DNA of 64,000 nt from Candidatus Tectimicrobiota bacterium (GCA_026005175.1 BPKO01000005.1:1-64000); one strand, 5' to 3'; positions 35,646-44,595 are shown, counted from the first letter of the stretch. Translations and numbers: made by a program. Notes: generated from the letters alone by a model not told the origin.

Positions 35646-35744
35646 ACTGGCGCTTTGTCGACTCCGAACTATTTGAATTAGAAGCACTTTCATGGCACCC
35701 TGGGCGGAAGGCCGCGTGCATACAACCCGAGATCACGATGCGGA

Positions 35745-36349
35745 AAAGTCAGTAAGAAACTGGACGGGTGGTATTGCCCTGCCGCGTACCTGGAAGCTGG
35801 CCAACGGCAAGCGCCTTAAGGACCTGGTGCGGCATTTGCCCAGCTTCCCAGCGCCTCTGGTTGCCCACGCTCACCACCGGGCGCCGGCGCCCCTTCTGGG
35901 TCTTTTCTAAGCGCACGCAGCTGCGCCACTTGGGAAAGGCCCGGCGGGCCTACCGCCCGCGGGCGGAGAGGACGTCACGAGCGTGCTGAGCAAGCCGCGG
36001 CGCAACGAGGGGCCCAAACAGACCCGCCTCCTCGTGACCCATCTGCCCAAGACGCCGGTGGCGCGCCAGATCGTCGGAGTATCCCTGTGCCGGTGGGCCA
36101 TAGCGCTGCTGCACAGAGAACGGAAGGGCGTCGTGGGTTTGGGACAGCACCAGGTGAGCGGCAAAGCCGAGCGCATCGAGCGCTCGGTGGCGGTGGCGCC
36201 CGTGGCGTATCTGCTCTTGCGCAAGGTGCAAGCGCGGGACATTCCTGCCGATCGTCCCTGGAGCGCCTTTGGCACGGGGGGCGGTTGCCTGGGAGGGGAT
36301 GCAGGCGCAGAGCGTGCGCCCGCGGCAGATAGCCCGACAGGGGCTTTAG
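35745..36349 (+). pseudogene. DDE-type (IS4-like) transposase remnant, frameshifted
   Basis: Fragments in three frames line up with one transposase family: TWKLANGKRLKDLVRHLP, WVFSKRTQLRHLG, GPKQTRLLVTHLPKTPVARQ, then RWAIALLHRERKGVVGLGQH with AERIERSVAVAPVAYLLL and DIPADRPWSAF, and a terminal RPRQIARQGL. The catalytic Glu region (normally LLFKELKG) reads LLHRERKG. N-terminal half absent. Non-functional. Confidence 0.6.
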
Positions 36350-36517
36350 AGGGGCAAGGCCGCGTGATCCCATGACCCATACCTGTCAACTTTGAGCCAC
36401 ATGGCGTGGACGCCAGGCAGGCCGCCGCAGTGGCCCAAGACGAGGCGGCGGCGCAGCACGTCGCGCCCCTCCTCAGTGATCTTCGGGAAACGCTTGGTTC
36501 GCTTGTGCCTCTTCGGC

Positions 36518-38086
36518 TCAGTTCGTCCGGGAGGCAGCCGCCTGGGCCTCGCGGTCGCGCAGCACCTTGCGATTGACCTTGCCGGCCGGCGTCTTGGGCA
36601 GCTCGCAGACGAATTCGATGAGGCGCGGGTACTCGTGCTGGGAGAGGCGCTGGCGGGTGAAGTCCTGTAGCTCGCGGGCGAAGGAGGCGTCGCCGGGGCG
36701 GTCACTTACCACGAACGCCTTTACCACCTGGCCGCGCTGCTCGTCTGGCACGCCGATCACCGCCACTTCGCGGACGTCGGGGTGCTTGAGCAGGGTGTTC
36801 TCAATCTCTACCGCGCTCATCGTCCAGCCGGCTGAGATGATCACGTCGTCGGCCCGGCCGCAGTGATAGAAATAGCCCTCCTCGTCGACTTTGGCGAGAT
36901 CCTTGGTTCTCTCCCAGTGGTCGCGCTTCCACAGCATCAGCTCGCCCACCTCCCCCGGCGCCGCAGGGGTTCCGTCGGGGCGCTGCACCTGAAGCCGCAG
37001 GCCCGGGACGGGTTTGCCGAGGGCACCGGGCTTGACGTTGTAGTCTGGCGCCCCGGGGAAGTTGACCAGCACCACGCCGATTTCGGTGGTGCCGTACATG
37101 CTGCACGCAGGCACGCCGAAGGTGCGTTCGATCCACGCAAGGGTCGCCGGGTCGCAGGGCTCGCCGGTGTAGGAGAGCTTTTTGATACAGAAGCGGAACC
37201 GCTCTGCCTGGCCGCTGGTGCGCATCATCCGGTAGTGGGTGGCAGCCGCCGAGAGGTTGGTGATACGGTAGTCCGCAAGCGCTTTCATGAGCCGCACGGG
37301 GTCAAACTTGCCCGCGAAGGTCCCGGTGGTGACGCCAAGGGCAAGGGGCGCCAGGGTGCCGTGCCACAGCCCGTGGCCCCAAGCGGGCGAAGAGGGGCAG
37401 AAGAACTCGTCGCCAGGGCGGATGCCGGTGCCGTAGAGCGCGGCGTACATCAAGGTCACCAGGGCCTTGTGGGTGTGCTTGACCGCCGCCGGCAGTTCCC
37501 GGGTGGTGCCCGAAGTGTACTGGAACACGGCAAGGTCGGCGGCGCGGGTGGCCGGCGCAAAGCGGGTGGGGAAGCGCCCGATTGCGGCAAGGAGCGCTGT
37601 GTCCGCCACCACCACTTCAAGGTCTGGAACCGCCTGCCGCGCCATGGGCGCCTTCTCGGCGTTGGTGACCAAAAGCCGTGGCTGGCAGTCGTCGATCCGC
37701 AGGCGCAGCCCATCGGGGCCAAACAAGGTAAACAGGGGCACGCTGATTGCCCCGGCCAGCATGGCACCAAAGAGGGTCGTGTAGAAGGGCAGGGAAGGCT
37801 CCAGCATGAAGGCGATGCGGTCCCCCTTGCGGATGCCCCGCTCCACCAGCCAGTGTGCGAACTGGCTCGCGCGGTTGGCAATCTCGTCGAAGGTCAGCAT
37901 CTCGTCCCGGCCGTCTGCGTGGGCGATGCGCACCGCCGGCCGGCCCCTGCCGTCGGCGTGGCGCAGGATGCACTCGTGGGCGATGTTGAAGTGTTCCCGG
38001 TTGCCGTCGAAAAGCGCCCACAGCGCCGCCGAATTGGCGTGTGCAACGGCGTCGGCGTAGGAGATGTAGTCGGTCAGTCTGGCCAT
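36518..38086 (-). CDS. AMP-dependent acyl-CoA synthetase/ligase
   Basis: 522 residues from the ATG at 38086 (GAGGGGGAAG site). ANL superfamily: P-loop YTSGTTRELPAAVKHTHK, SMYGTTEIGVVLVNFPG, the hinge region YFYHCGRADDVIISAGWTMS and the C-terminal PKTPAGKVNRKVLRDRE with the catalytic Lys. Resembles acetyl/propionyl or medium-chain acyl-CoA ligases (ACSM-like); substrate not assignable. The ORF runs on upstream without a start of its own in family register. Codon and GC pattern are those of the host chromosome. It marks the left shoulder of the insertion region. Confidence 0.9.
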   Translation of the reverse strand: MARLTDYISYADAVAHANSAALWALFDGNREHFNIAHECILRHADGRGRPAVRIAHADGRDEMLTFDEIANRASQFAHWLVERGIRKGDRIAFMLEPSLPFYTTLFGAMLAGAISVPLFTLFGPDGLRLRIDDCQPRLLVTNAEKAPMARQAVPDLEVVVADTALLAAIGRFPTRFAPATRAADLAVFQYTSGTTRELPAAVKHTHKALVTLMYAALYGTGIRPGDEFFCPSSPAWGHGLWHGTLAPLALGVTTGTFAGKFDPVRLMKALADYRITNLSAAATHYRMMRTSGQAERFRFCIKKLSYTGEPCDPATLAWIERTFGVPACSMYGTTEIGVVLVNFPGAPDYNVKPGALGKPVPGLRLQVQRPDGTPAAPGEVGELMLWKRDHWERTKDLAKVDEEGYFYHCGRADDVIISAGWTMSAVEIENTLLKHPDVREVAVIGVPDEQRGQVVKAFVVSDRPGDASFARELQDFTRQRLSQHEYPRLIEFVCELPKTPAGKVNRKVLRDREAQAAASRTN

Positions 38087-38224
38087 CGCTTCCCCCTCAG
38101 CGTGGTGCTGCCCCGCCGGTGACTGCACCCCGGCAGCCTGCCCGTTGGTAGAGTTGACTATAACACAGACGTCCTTCCTGCTGCGGCTCCTGCTGGAGTG
38201 ACCGTTGCGCCAGCCCGGCCCCAG

Positions 38225-38249
38225 AGACCGCCTCAGCCAGAGGCGGTCT
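38225..38249. terminator. Palindromic hairpin next to the duplicated segment
   Basis: AGACCGCCTC-agcca-GAGGCGGTCT, 10-bp perfect stem. Short T content on either side, so it may be a terminator or a structural remnant. It directly abuts the left copy of the duplicated promoter segment. Confidence 0.4.
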
Positions 38250-38335
38250 TCCCCCGCGGCTTTCTTGCCAGCCCCTGCCGGTGCTATAGTAGGGCAGCGC
38301 CTTGCCGGCGCCGCGGCGACTTGCCCGGCACGCGG
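38250..38335. repeat. Left copy of a duplicated promoter-bearing segment
   Basis: 86 bp matching 41716-41828, starting TCCCCCGCGGCTTTCTTGCC and containing the extended -10 TGCTATAGT. The right copy has an extra 26-bp internal repeat. Together they bracket the mobile patch 38336-41715. Confidence 0.75.
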
Positions 38336-38340
38336 AGGTA

Positions 38341-38883
38341 TGGGGTCAGGTCTTGAATTGTGACTTACCCCCAAGCAGGGCATCGCCCAGGTGTTCACCA
38401 ACACCGCCGCAGCCCTGACCGATGCCACCTGGGCAGCACAGCGGTGCGCCAGCGCCGCACAGCAGGCCCAGGCCATCGAACGCGAGGGGCGGGCGGCCTT
38501 GGAGCGCTTCTGCGTGTACCTGCGGCACGCCCGCCGCCTGCCGCAGGCCATCCACGTCACCCTTGTCGCCGACGCCCACCTCCACCACCCCCGCGGGTAT
38601 CGCCCGCACCCTGCGCCACACCACCCATTAGGGTGTGCCTTCAAGCAGTAGGCGCCAAGCGCCTTTCCCGGCCTGCTTCACGGAGGGTCTTTGCTGGGGC
38701 CACCAGCTCTTGGACCGAGTCCACCACACAGACATCGCGCCGTGCCAGAACAGCACCCCGCACGGGACGGGGCGAGCGCCGAAGAGGCACACCAGGAGGC
38801 AGGATACGTCATGGACCGCCTCCCTACAAGTTGGCAGCACACACCCGCCCCTCACCTCCTTCATGATTCAAGACCTGACCCCA
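38341..38883 (+). mobile_element. Short inverted-repeat element, copy A (MITE-like)
   Basis: 543 bp with perfect 18-bp terminal inverted repeats, TGGGGTCAGGTCTTGAAT at the left and its complement at the right. It has two modules: a ~308-bp left module (38341-38648) and a ~233-bp right module. Open frames inside are short and unlike known transposases, so it is probably non-autonomous. Confidence 0.65.
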
Positions 38884-39240
38884 GAATGCGCGGATCGACA
38901 ATTGGGATTTCCTGCCGGAGGCGGCCGCTGCGCCCTCAGCGCGTCTTTGCGGCCCAACGCGCCGCTTTCCAGATTCCGGTGATCCGGGTGGGGGAGCTTC
39001 GGGTCAGGGGCTTGGAGGCGTTGGTCCTCCCGTTTCCGACGGATCTGCCTGTCAGCGTTGAGCGCCTCGGGGAATTTTCCCTTGGTGGCACGTCAAACAC
39101 GGCCGCATCGGGGCGCACGGGGAGATAAGAAGCCCCTGGGTGATTCCGCAATAAAGAAGCGCTTGCAACGGTCGAGCAGGTGCCCTACGATGGTACTGGT
39201 AAAGCAATGCAAGGTTCGGAATTCCCTACAGAACGGGTCC
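38884..39240. other. Stretch without a recognised gene
   Basis: A rightward open frame ends at 39128 with QIPVIRVGELRVRGLEALVL followed by FPTDLPVSVERLGEFSLGG. This reads like protein and might be the end of a retropepsin-like or similar domain, but it has no start and runs out of the element copy A. Otherwise nothing identifiable. Confidence 0.3.
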
Positions 39241-39591
39241 ATGTCCACAGTGTGCATGATGCAACCTGAAATCCTCGCGCGCGATCCCATTCTTGCCGAA
39301 ATTGTGCGGCGGCTGGTTTCGGCATACCAGCCCGAGCGGATTTACCTCTTCGGCTCCAAGGCGCGTGGGGAAGCCGGGCCGGATAGCGATTATGACCTGC
39401 TGGTGGTCGTGCCGGACGACGCGCCGCCGCAGCGGCACGACCCGGCCCTGGCCTATCGGGCCCTGTGTGGGACCGGGATTGGGGCAGACGTCATCGTCTG
39501 GACGCGCACGCGGTTTGAGCGGCGCAAGCATGTCGTCTGCTCACTTCCTGCCACGGTGCTGCGTGAGGGGGTGTTGGTGCATGGGGCATGA
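39241..39591 (+). CDS. mntA: MntA-type minimal nucleotidyltransferase antitoxin
   Basis: 116 residues. The nucleotidyltransferase signature GSKARGEAGPDSDYD (GS-X10-DXD) is complete, after RIYLFGS. MntA proteins polyadenylylate (AMPylate) their HEPN partner to neutralise it. The ATG at 39241 is uncertain; ATGs at 39256 and 39259 are alternatives, and no strong ribosome site is seen. It overlaps the HEPN gene by 11 bp. Confidence 0.8.
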   Translation: MSTVCMMQPEILARDPILAEIVRRLVSAYQPERIYLFGSKARGEAGPDSDYDLLVVVPDDAPPQRHDPALAYRALCGTGIGADVIVWTRTRFERRKHVVCSLPATVLREGVLVHGA

Positions 39592-39994
39592 CCCGGAACT
39601 CGTTGCCGAGACGCGGTCCTGGCTGCGCAAGGCGGCAGAAGATTTGCGGGCGGCTCGCTTTGAGATGACGGCTGAGCCGCCGCTGCTTGCCGACATCGTA
39701 TTTCACGATCAGCAGGCGGTCGAGAAGGCCCTGAAGGGATTTCTGACATGGCACTCGCGGCCGTTTCGCAAGACCCACCTGCTCGAGGAGCTGGGAGAAG
39801 CCTGCCGGCAGATCGACGCGACGCTACGGCCCGTCGTCGATCGCGTGGTTCCTCTTACCGCCTATGCGTGGAAGTACCGCTATCCGGGAGATCCGGAGGA
39901 GCCGAGTAAAGCCGAGGCGGAAGCGGCCCTGGCGACGGCACAGACGGCCTACGACGCCATTCTCTCCCGGCTGCCCGAGGAGGTATGGCCATGA
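39581..39994 (+). CDS. hepT: HEPN-domain toxin (HepT-like)
   Basis: 137 residues. Helical HEPN fold: RSWLRKAAEDLRAARFEM, HDQQAVEKALKGFLTW, then RPFRKTHLLEELG, which supplies the R-X5-H pair (the family's R-X4-6-H), though without the Tyr of the HXY motif that MntA modifies in the best-studied system. Expected to be an RNase held inactive by the MntA-like partner. The element copy B begins 15 bp after its stop. Confidence 0.75.
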   Translation: MGHDPELVAETRSWLRKAAEDLRAARFEMTAEPPLLADIVFHDQQAVEKALKGFLTWHSRPFRKTHLLEELGEACRQIDATLRPVVDRVVPLTAYAWKYRYPGDPEEPSKAEAEAALATAQTAYDAILSRLPEEVWP

Positions 39995-40009
39995 GTCACC
40001 TCGGGGAGA

Positions 40010-40317
40010 TGGAGTCAGGTCTTGAATTGTGACTTACCCCCAAGCAGGGCATCGCCCAGGTGTTCACCAACACCGCCGCAGCCCTGACCGATGCCACCTG
40101 GGCAGCACAGCGGTGCGCCAGCGCCGCACAGCAGGCCCAGGCCATCGAACGCGAGGGGCGGGCGGCCTTGGAGCGCTTCTGCGTGTACCTGCGGCACGCC
40201 CGCCGCCTGCCGCAGGCCATCCACGTCACCCTTGTCGCCGACGCCCACCTCCACCACCCCCGCGGGTATCGCCCGCACCCTGCGCCACACCACCCATTAG
40301 GGTGTGCCTTCAAGCAG
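40010..40317 (+). mobile_element. Solo left module of the inverted-repeat element, copy B
   Basis: 308 bp nearly identical to 38341-38648 (one visible change in the terminal repeat, GGAG for GGGG). It lacks the right module and its terminal repeat, so it is a truncated copy, ending 5 bp before copy C. Confidence 0.65.
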
Positions 40318-40322
40318 CATTC

Positions 40323-41001
40323 TGGGGGTCAGGTCTTGAATCATGAAGGCGGTGAGGGGCGGGTGTGTGCCGCCAGCTTGTAGGGAGGCGGTCCATGACG
40401 TATCCTGCCTCCTGGTGCGCATCTTCGGCGCTCGCCAAGGCCCGTGCGGGGTGCTGTTCTGGCACGATGCGATGTCTGTGTGGTGGACTCGGCCGAAGAG
40501 CTGGTGGCCCGTATCAAGCAGACCCTCCGTGAAGCGGGCCGGGAAAGGCGCTTTGCGCCTACTGCCGACGCCGTCGCGGAGAGGGGCCTGTAAACCCGTG
40601 ATTCAAGCCCGTTTCAAGCGTGCTGGAAGCGGCCTGGCTTTTTCATGTCCTGGCGCTGTGTCTGGCCTGGGTGAACAAGACCGTGGATGCCTTTTGGGCC
40701 AGTGGGGGGCTCCGCATGCCCGCGGCGGTGTGACCTACAGAAGGCACACCCTAATGGGTGGTGTGGCGCAGGGTGCGGGCGATACCCGCGGGGGTGGTGG
40801 AGGTGGGCGTCGGCGACAGGAGTGGCACGGATGGCTGGCGGCGGGCGTGCCGCGGGTGCGCGTTCGATGGCCTGGGCCTGCTGTGCGGCGCTGGCGCACC
40901 GCTGTGCTGCCCAGGTGGCATCGGTCAGCACTGCGGCGGTGTTGGTGAACACCTGGGCGATGCCCCGCTCGGGGTAAGTCACAATTCAAGACCTGACCCC
41001 A
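40323..41001 (-). mobile_element. Inverted-repeat element, copy C (longest version)
   Basis: 679 bp, in the opposite orientation to copy A: the right module at 40323-~40565, about 170 bp of sequence not found in copy A, then the left module 40742-41001 with a ~45-bp internal deletion. Both ends carry the GGGTCAGGTCTTGAAT terminal repeat. It abuts the truncated ISLre2 gene at 41002. Copy A looks like an internally deleted derivative of this form. Confidence 0.6.
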
Positions 41002-41604
41002 TCTCACGGCACTGCGCACCTCGTACCACCGCTGGCCTCCCGCTGCAGGGACACCCACACCCCATCGGCTTCCACAGAGAGCACCTCGACCACGCGCTCG
41101 CCTCGGGGCGCTGCCTCCCCCTGAGCAAAACACGCCTGCCAGCTGGCCTGCTCGGCGGCCAGCACCTTGTGCGCCACGCGCCTCACCCCCCGATGCCCCC
41201 TGGCAGGCGCCAGCACCCCTGCCCTCAGCGCGGCTACCGTGTGGCTGACCTGCCGCAAGGGCAGCCGGCTGGCCTCGAAGCTGGGCCTGTAAGTGGGGGG
41301 CCTTCCCTGTTCCCAGCCCAGGGATTCGTCCAACAGGAAACGGCACCCGCCTTGCGCATCGCGGTAGCGTCGGCGCTGCACCTGCACCTCGCCAAAGCGC
41401 GTCACCAGACGCTCGCCAACCAAGGGTCCGCCAGGAGGCGGGACGCTGCTCATGGAGGCGTTGTTCCATCGCCTGCAGCCAACACCGCGCTTCCTGCCGG
41501 GCCTGCTCACAGCCCATGCGGTAGCAAGCCTCTTCCCACTGCCGGTCCGTATCTTGGCACCCTTGACCTGCACGTGCCATCTGCGTTACGGTGCGGTTCA
41601 CCAT
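41002..41604 (-). pseudogene. ISLre2/UPF0236-family transposase, N-terminal half
   Basis: ATG at 41604 (AGAAGGAG site). One frame gives the helical N terminus (DRQWEEACYRMGCEQARQE); after a shift near 41,430 another gives the UPF0236 core, RLVTRFGEVQVQRRRY, CRFLLDESLGWEQ and VLSVEADGVWVSLQRE. It stops right where element copy C begins, so the C-terminal half has been lost by insertion or deletion. Inactive. Confidence 0.65.
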
Positions 41605-41715
41605 CGGCCCCTACTCCTTCTCCTGAGTCCGTTCATCTTGCTTGTCGTGACGGCTCAGAAGTGTAGGGGTCGATGGCCTCGCCTGTCACCTACTAACTTG
41701 AGACAGATACCGGTA

Positions 41716-41828
41716 TCCCCCGCGGCTTTCTTGCCAGCCCCTGCCGGTGCTATAGTAGGGCAGCGCCTTGCCGGCGCCGCGGCGCGCCGGCAGGCAACGG
41801 TGCCGCGGCGACTTGCCCCGGCACGCGG
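41716..41828. repeat. Right copy of the duplicated promoter-bearing segment
   Basis: Matches 38250-38335 apart from a 26-bp internal expansion (CGCCGGCAGGCAACGGTGCC region) and one extra C. It carries TGCTATAGT and leads directly into the gene at 41855, so this is presumably the original location. Confidence 0.75.
41748..41756 (+). promoter_or_regulatory. Extended -10 promoter element
   Basis: TGCTATAGT about 100 bp before the ATG at 41855. A second copy sits in the left repeat (38282-38290) and could drive transcription into the element and toxin-antitoxin patch. Confidence 0.4.
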
Positions 41829-41854
41829 GCAAGCGCAAGAGAGGAGCGTAGAGC

Positions 41855-42514
41855 ATGGCAAAAAAAGGCCTGGGGGTGTACCTGGTCTTTACCGACATCG
41901 ATCCCCGCTACGAAGAGGAGTTCAACGCCTGGTACAACACCGAACACCTCCCCGAGCTGCTGGCCCTTCCGGGCTTTCTCGATGCGGCACGTTACGTGGC
42001 CAGCAAGGGAGGGCCAAAGTACCTGGCCCTGTACGAGCTCGAAAGCCCGGCGGCGCTGCAGACGCCCGAGTTCCAGCGCTGGCGTGCCAACCCCAGCCCG
42101 TGGAGCCGCCGCATCTCCCCCACGGCGATCGGCCAGAACGTGGCGCGGGTGCTGGGAGAGCAGATCTTTCCGGCCACCGTGGAGCATCCCGACCGCGGCA
42201 TGGCCCCGGCGTTGCAAATCGGCCGCATGTCGGTCCCCGAAGCCGCCGAGGCGGAGTGGAACACCTGGTACAACACCGAGTACATCCCCGGCTACCGCCA
42301 GGTGCCGGGGGTCCTCTACGCGCGCCGCTACCGCGTGGTGCAGGGGGAAACGCGCTACCTGACCCTCTACGAGTTTGAACACGAGCGGGTTTCGGAGTCC
42401 GAGGCGTGGCACCACCAGCGCCAGACGTCGTCGCCGCGCTCGGGCCGCATGCGCGATTTGATGACCCACGCGCCGGGCTCCCCCGGCGTGTACCGCCGTA
42501 TTTTCCCTGCTTGA
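41855..42514 (+). CDS. DUF4286/EthD-like double dimeric alpha-beta barrel protein
   Basis: 219 residues made of two similar halves: EEEFNAWYNTEHLPELL with FLDAARYVA, and EAEWNTWYNTEYIPGYR with VLYARRYRV. The WYN-TEH/TEY pattern is typical of ferredoxin-like Dabb/EthD/DUF4286 proteins that bind small aromatic or aliphatic molecules. The catalytic role is unknown. The ATG has a GAGG site; it is followed by the GatC-like and amidase genes, probably one operon. Confidence 0.75.
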   Translation: MAKKGLGVYLVFTDIDPRYEEEFNAWYNTEHLPELLALPGFLDAARYVASKGGPKYLALYELESPAALQTPEFQRWRANPSPWSRRISPTAIGQNVARVLGEQIFPATVEHPDRGMAPALQIGRMSVPEAAEAEWNTWYNTEYIPGYRQVPGVLYARRYRVVQGETRYLTLYEFEHERVSESEAWHHQRQTSSPRSGRMRDLMTHAPGSPGVYRRIFPA

Positions 42515-42530
42515 CACGAGGAGAGCCGCC

Positions 42531-42716
42531 GTGCCCTGGTCAAACGCAGAGCGGGTGCGCGAGCTGGCACACCTGCTTGGCCTTACTGTGGCCGAGCCCG
42601 AAGTGCAAGAAGTGGCAGATCGCCTCGACAGCCTGCTGCAAGAGCTGGAGCCGCTCCAGGCCCTTGACCTGGAAGGGGTGACCCCGCTGGTCCTCTTTCC
42701 CGAGGAGGCGCCGTGA
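42531..42716 (+). CDS. GatC/AtzG-like small subunit
   Basis: 61 residues, GTG start at 42531 with AGGAGAG. VRELAHLLGLTVAEPEVQ followed by LDSLLQELEPLQALDLEGV matches the GatC/AtzG fold, which wraps around an amidase subunit. The stop is one base before the amidase start. It therefore probably stabilises the amidase rather than forming a tRNA amidotransferase; gatB is absent. Confidence 0.75.
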   Translation: MPWSNAERVRELAHLLGLTVAEPEVQEVADRLDSLLQELEPLQALDLEGVTPLVLFPEEAP

Positions 42717-42717
42717 G

Positions 42718-44139
42718 ATGAGCGAGCTGGCGTTTCTCAGCGCCACCGAAACCGCCCGCCTGGTGGCCTGCCGGCAGGTGACGGCAGAGGAAGTGACGCG
42801 GGCTTACCTGGAGCGCATCGAGCGGCTCGACGCCACCCTGCACGCCTACATCACCGTGCTGCCCGAGGCGGCACTGGCCGCGGCGCGTGAGGTAGACCGG
42901 CGGCTGCAGCGCGGCGAAGCGGTAGGCCCGCTGGGTGGCGTGCCGGTGGCAGTCAAAGACCAGTTCTGGACGGCCGGAGTGGCAACCACCAACGGCTCGC
43001 ACGTTTACCGCGATTTTGTGCCGCACGAAGACGCCACCACCATCGCCCGCCTCAAGCAAGCTGGGGCGGTGCTGCTGGGCAAGCTCAACATGAGCGAGCT
43101 GGCGATGGGCGGCACGCGGCAGCCACCCTGGGGCATTCCCCGCAATCCCTGGGACCTGGAGCGCACCCCGGGCGAGTCGAGCTCCGGCTCGGGGGTGGCC
43201 CTGGCCGCGCACCTGTGCGCCGCTTCTCTGGGGGAAGACACCGGGGGCTCGGGGCGCGGCCCGGCGGCCTACTGCGGCGTCGTCGGCCTGCGGCCGACCT
43301 TCACGCGCGTCAGCCGCCACGGCATGACGCCCATGTGCTGGTTTCTGGACGCGGCAGCGCCCATGGGCAAGGCCGTGGCAGACTGCGCCTTGCTCCTGGA
43401 AGTCATTGCCGGCTACGACCCGCGCGATCCTTTTACCAGCCGCCGGCCCGTACCGGCCTACCGCGCCGAGCTGGGCAGGGACTGCCGCGGCCTGCGCCTG
43501 GGCCTCATCCGCGAGCTGTATGCCCACGCCGACATGCACCCCGAGGTGCGGCAGGCGCTCGACGCCGCCCTCGCGGTGCTGCGGGACTTAGGCGCCGAGG
43601 TGCAGGAGGTGTCCATCCCCCTGGTGCCGCTGGCCGGCGCCATCTTCGTGGCCATTGCCGATACGGTGGGCGCAGCGGCGCGCCACGAAGTGCTGCGCAC
43701 CCGCGCCCACGAGCTGGACGCGGCAACGCGCACCCGCTTGCTGGCAGCCGCTCTGGTGCCGGCCAAAGTCTACCACCGCGCCTTGCAGGCGCGGGTCTTG
43801 CTGCGGCAGCAGTTTTTGCAGGCGCTGCGCCAGGTCGACGTGCTGGTGTCGGCGACGGCGCCGTTTCCGCCGCCGCGGCACACCGACCTCACCGCGCCTT
43901 TTGTGGGGCGTGAGGACGTGCGGGCGCGCTTTTTCTTCCGCCGCGCCTACACCGGATGTTATGCCCTGACGGCGCTGCCGGCGCTGTCGGTGCCCTGTGG
44001 CTTTACCCGCGAGGGCTTGCCTATTGGCCTGCAGCTCGGCGCGGCGCCGTTTGCCGAGGGGCTGCTGCTGCGCGTGGCCCATGCATACGAGCAGGCCACG
44101 CCCTGGCACCGCCGCCGCCCACCCTTGCCCGACGCCTAA
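42718..44139 (+). CDS. Amidase (amidase signature family)
   Basis: 473 residues. The Ser-cisSer-Lys triad is complete: Lys in VPVAVKDQFW, cis-Ser in TPGESSSGSGVAL and nucleophile Ser in GEDTGGSGRGPAAYCG. This family hydrolyses amides, including biuret-like (AtzE/AtzG) and GatA reactions. Coupling to the GatC-like gene suggests a GatCA/AtzGE-type heteromer. The stop codon interlocks with the NUDIX gene on the other strand. Confidence 0.9.
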   Translation: MSELAFLSATETARLVACRQVTAEEVTRAYLERIERLDATLHAYITVLPEAALAAAREVDRRLQRGEAVGPLGGVPVAVKDQFWTAGVATTNGSHVYRDFVPHEDATTIARLKQAGAVLLGKLNMSELAMGGTRQPPWGIPRNPWDLERTPGESSSGSGVALAAHLCAASLGEDTGGSGRGPAAYCGVVGLRPTFTRVSRHGMTPMCWFLDAAAPMGKAVADCALLLEVIAGYDPRDPFTSRRPVPAYRAELGRDCRGLRLGLIRELYAHADMHPEVRQALDAALAVLRDLGAEVQEVSIPLVPLAGAIFVAIADTVGAAARHEVLRTRAHELDAATRTRLLAAALVPAKVYHRALQARVLLRQQFLQALRQVDVLVSATAPFPPPRHTDLTAPFVGREDVRARFFFRRAYTGCYALTALPALSVPCGFTREGLPIGLQLGAAPFAEGLLLRVAHAYEQATPWHRRRPPLPDA

Positions 44140-44564
44140 GCTCCGGCGGCCAGAGCGCGCTCAAGGGCCGCCAGAAAGGCATCGGTGTGGGGCAGGACGT
44201 CGGGGTGCCGCCGGATCTCGTCGCCGGTGAGCCACAGCACTTCGTGCACTTCTTGCGGGTTGGGCCGCAGGTGCGGCGAGCACAGGCGGGCCAGCCAGCC
44301 CCACAGGGTCAGCTGCCGCTCGCGAAAGCGATGGCACCACACGCAGCGCAGCGGCACCACCTCGGCGCCGAGCTCTTCGCGCATCTCGCGAATGACGGCG
44401 GCTTCCTGGCTCTCGCCGCCGTCGACCCAGCCGCCGGGGAAGCAGACGCGCAGCGGGGCCGGCACTGTGGCGCTGCGGCGAATGAGCAGCCAGCGGCCGT
44501 CGTCGCGGCGGCATCCTACCACCACGCCGTCGCCATGGCGGCGTGGTGCCTGGGGGGGCGTCAT
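44136..44564 (-). CDS. NUDIX hydrolase
   Basis: 142 residues from the ATG at 44564 (AAGGAGA site). Nudix box GGWVDGGESQEAAVIREMRE followed by ELGAEV fits GX5EX7REUXEEXGU. It hydrolyses nucleoside-diphosphate-linked compounds; the substrate is unknown. It lies downstream of the MFS gene, 31 bp apart. Confidence 0.85.
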   Translation of the reverse strand: MTPPQAPRRHGDGVVVGCRRDDGRWLLIRRSATVPAPLRVCFPGGWVDGGESQEAAVIREMREELGAEVVPLRCVWCHRFRERQLTLWGWLARLCSPHLRPNPQEVHEVLWLTGDEIRRHPDVLPHTDAFLAALERALAAGA

Positions 44565-44595
44565 GGCCTTCTCCTTTTGCCCACTTCTGTGGCCC

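Noticed and set aside
36390-36517. Minus-strand fragment with KRFPKITEEGRDVLRRRL and GLPGVHAMWLKVD
   Set aside because: It reads like protein and might be another transposase scrap, but it is short, has no start and I cannot match it to a family.
36863-38122. 419-residue plus-strand ORF opposite the acyl-CoA ligase
   Set aside because: Same shadow effect; the ligase frame has complete ANL motifs.
38225-38249. Palindrome considered as a tRNA or attachment-site relic
   Set aside because: A simple 10-bp stem with 5-base loop; no tRNA arms or integrase gene nearby.
38341-41001. CRISPR or other regularly spaced repeats in the repeat-rich patch
   Set aside because: Only a few long copies in mixed orientation with terminal inverted repeats; no short direct repeats with regular spacers.
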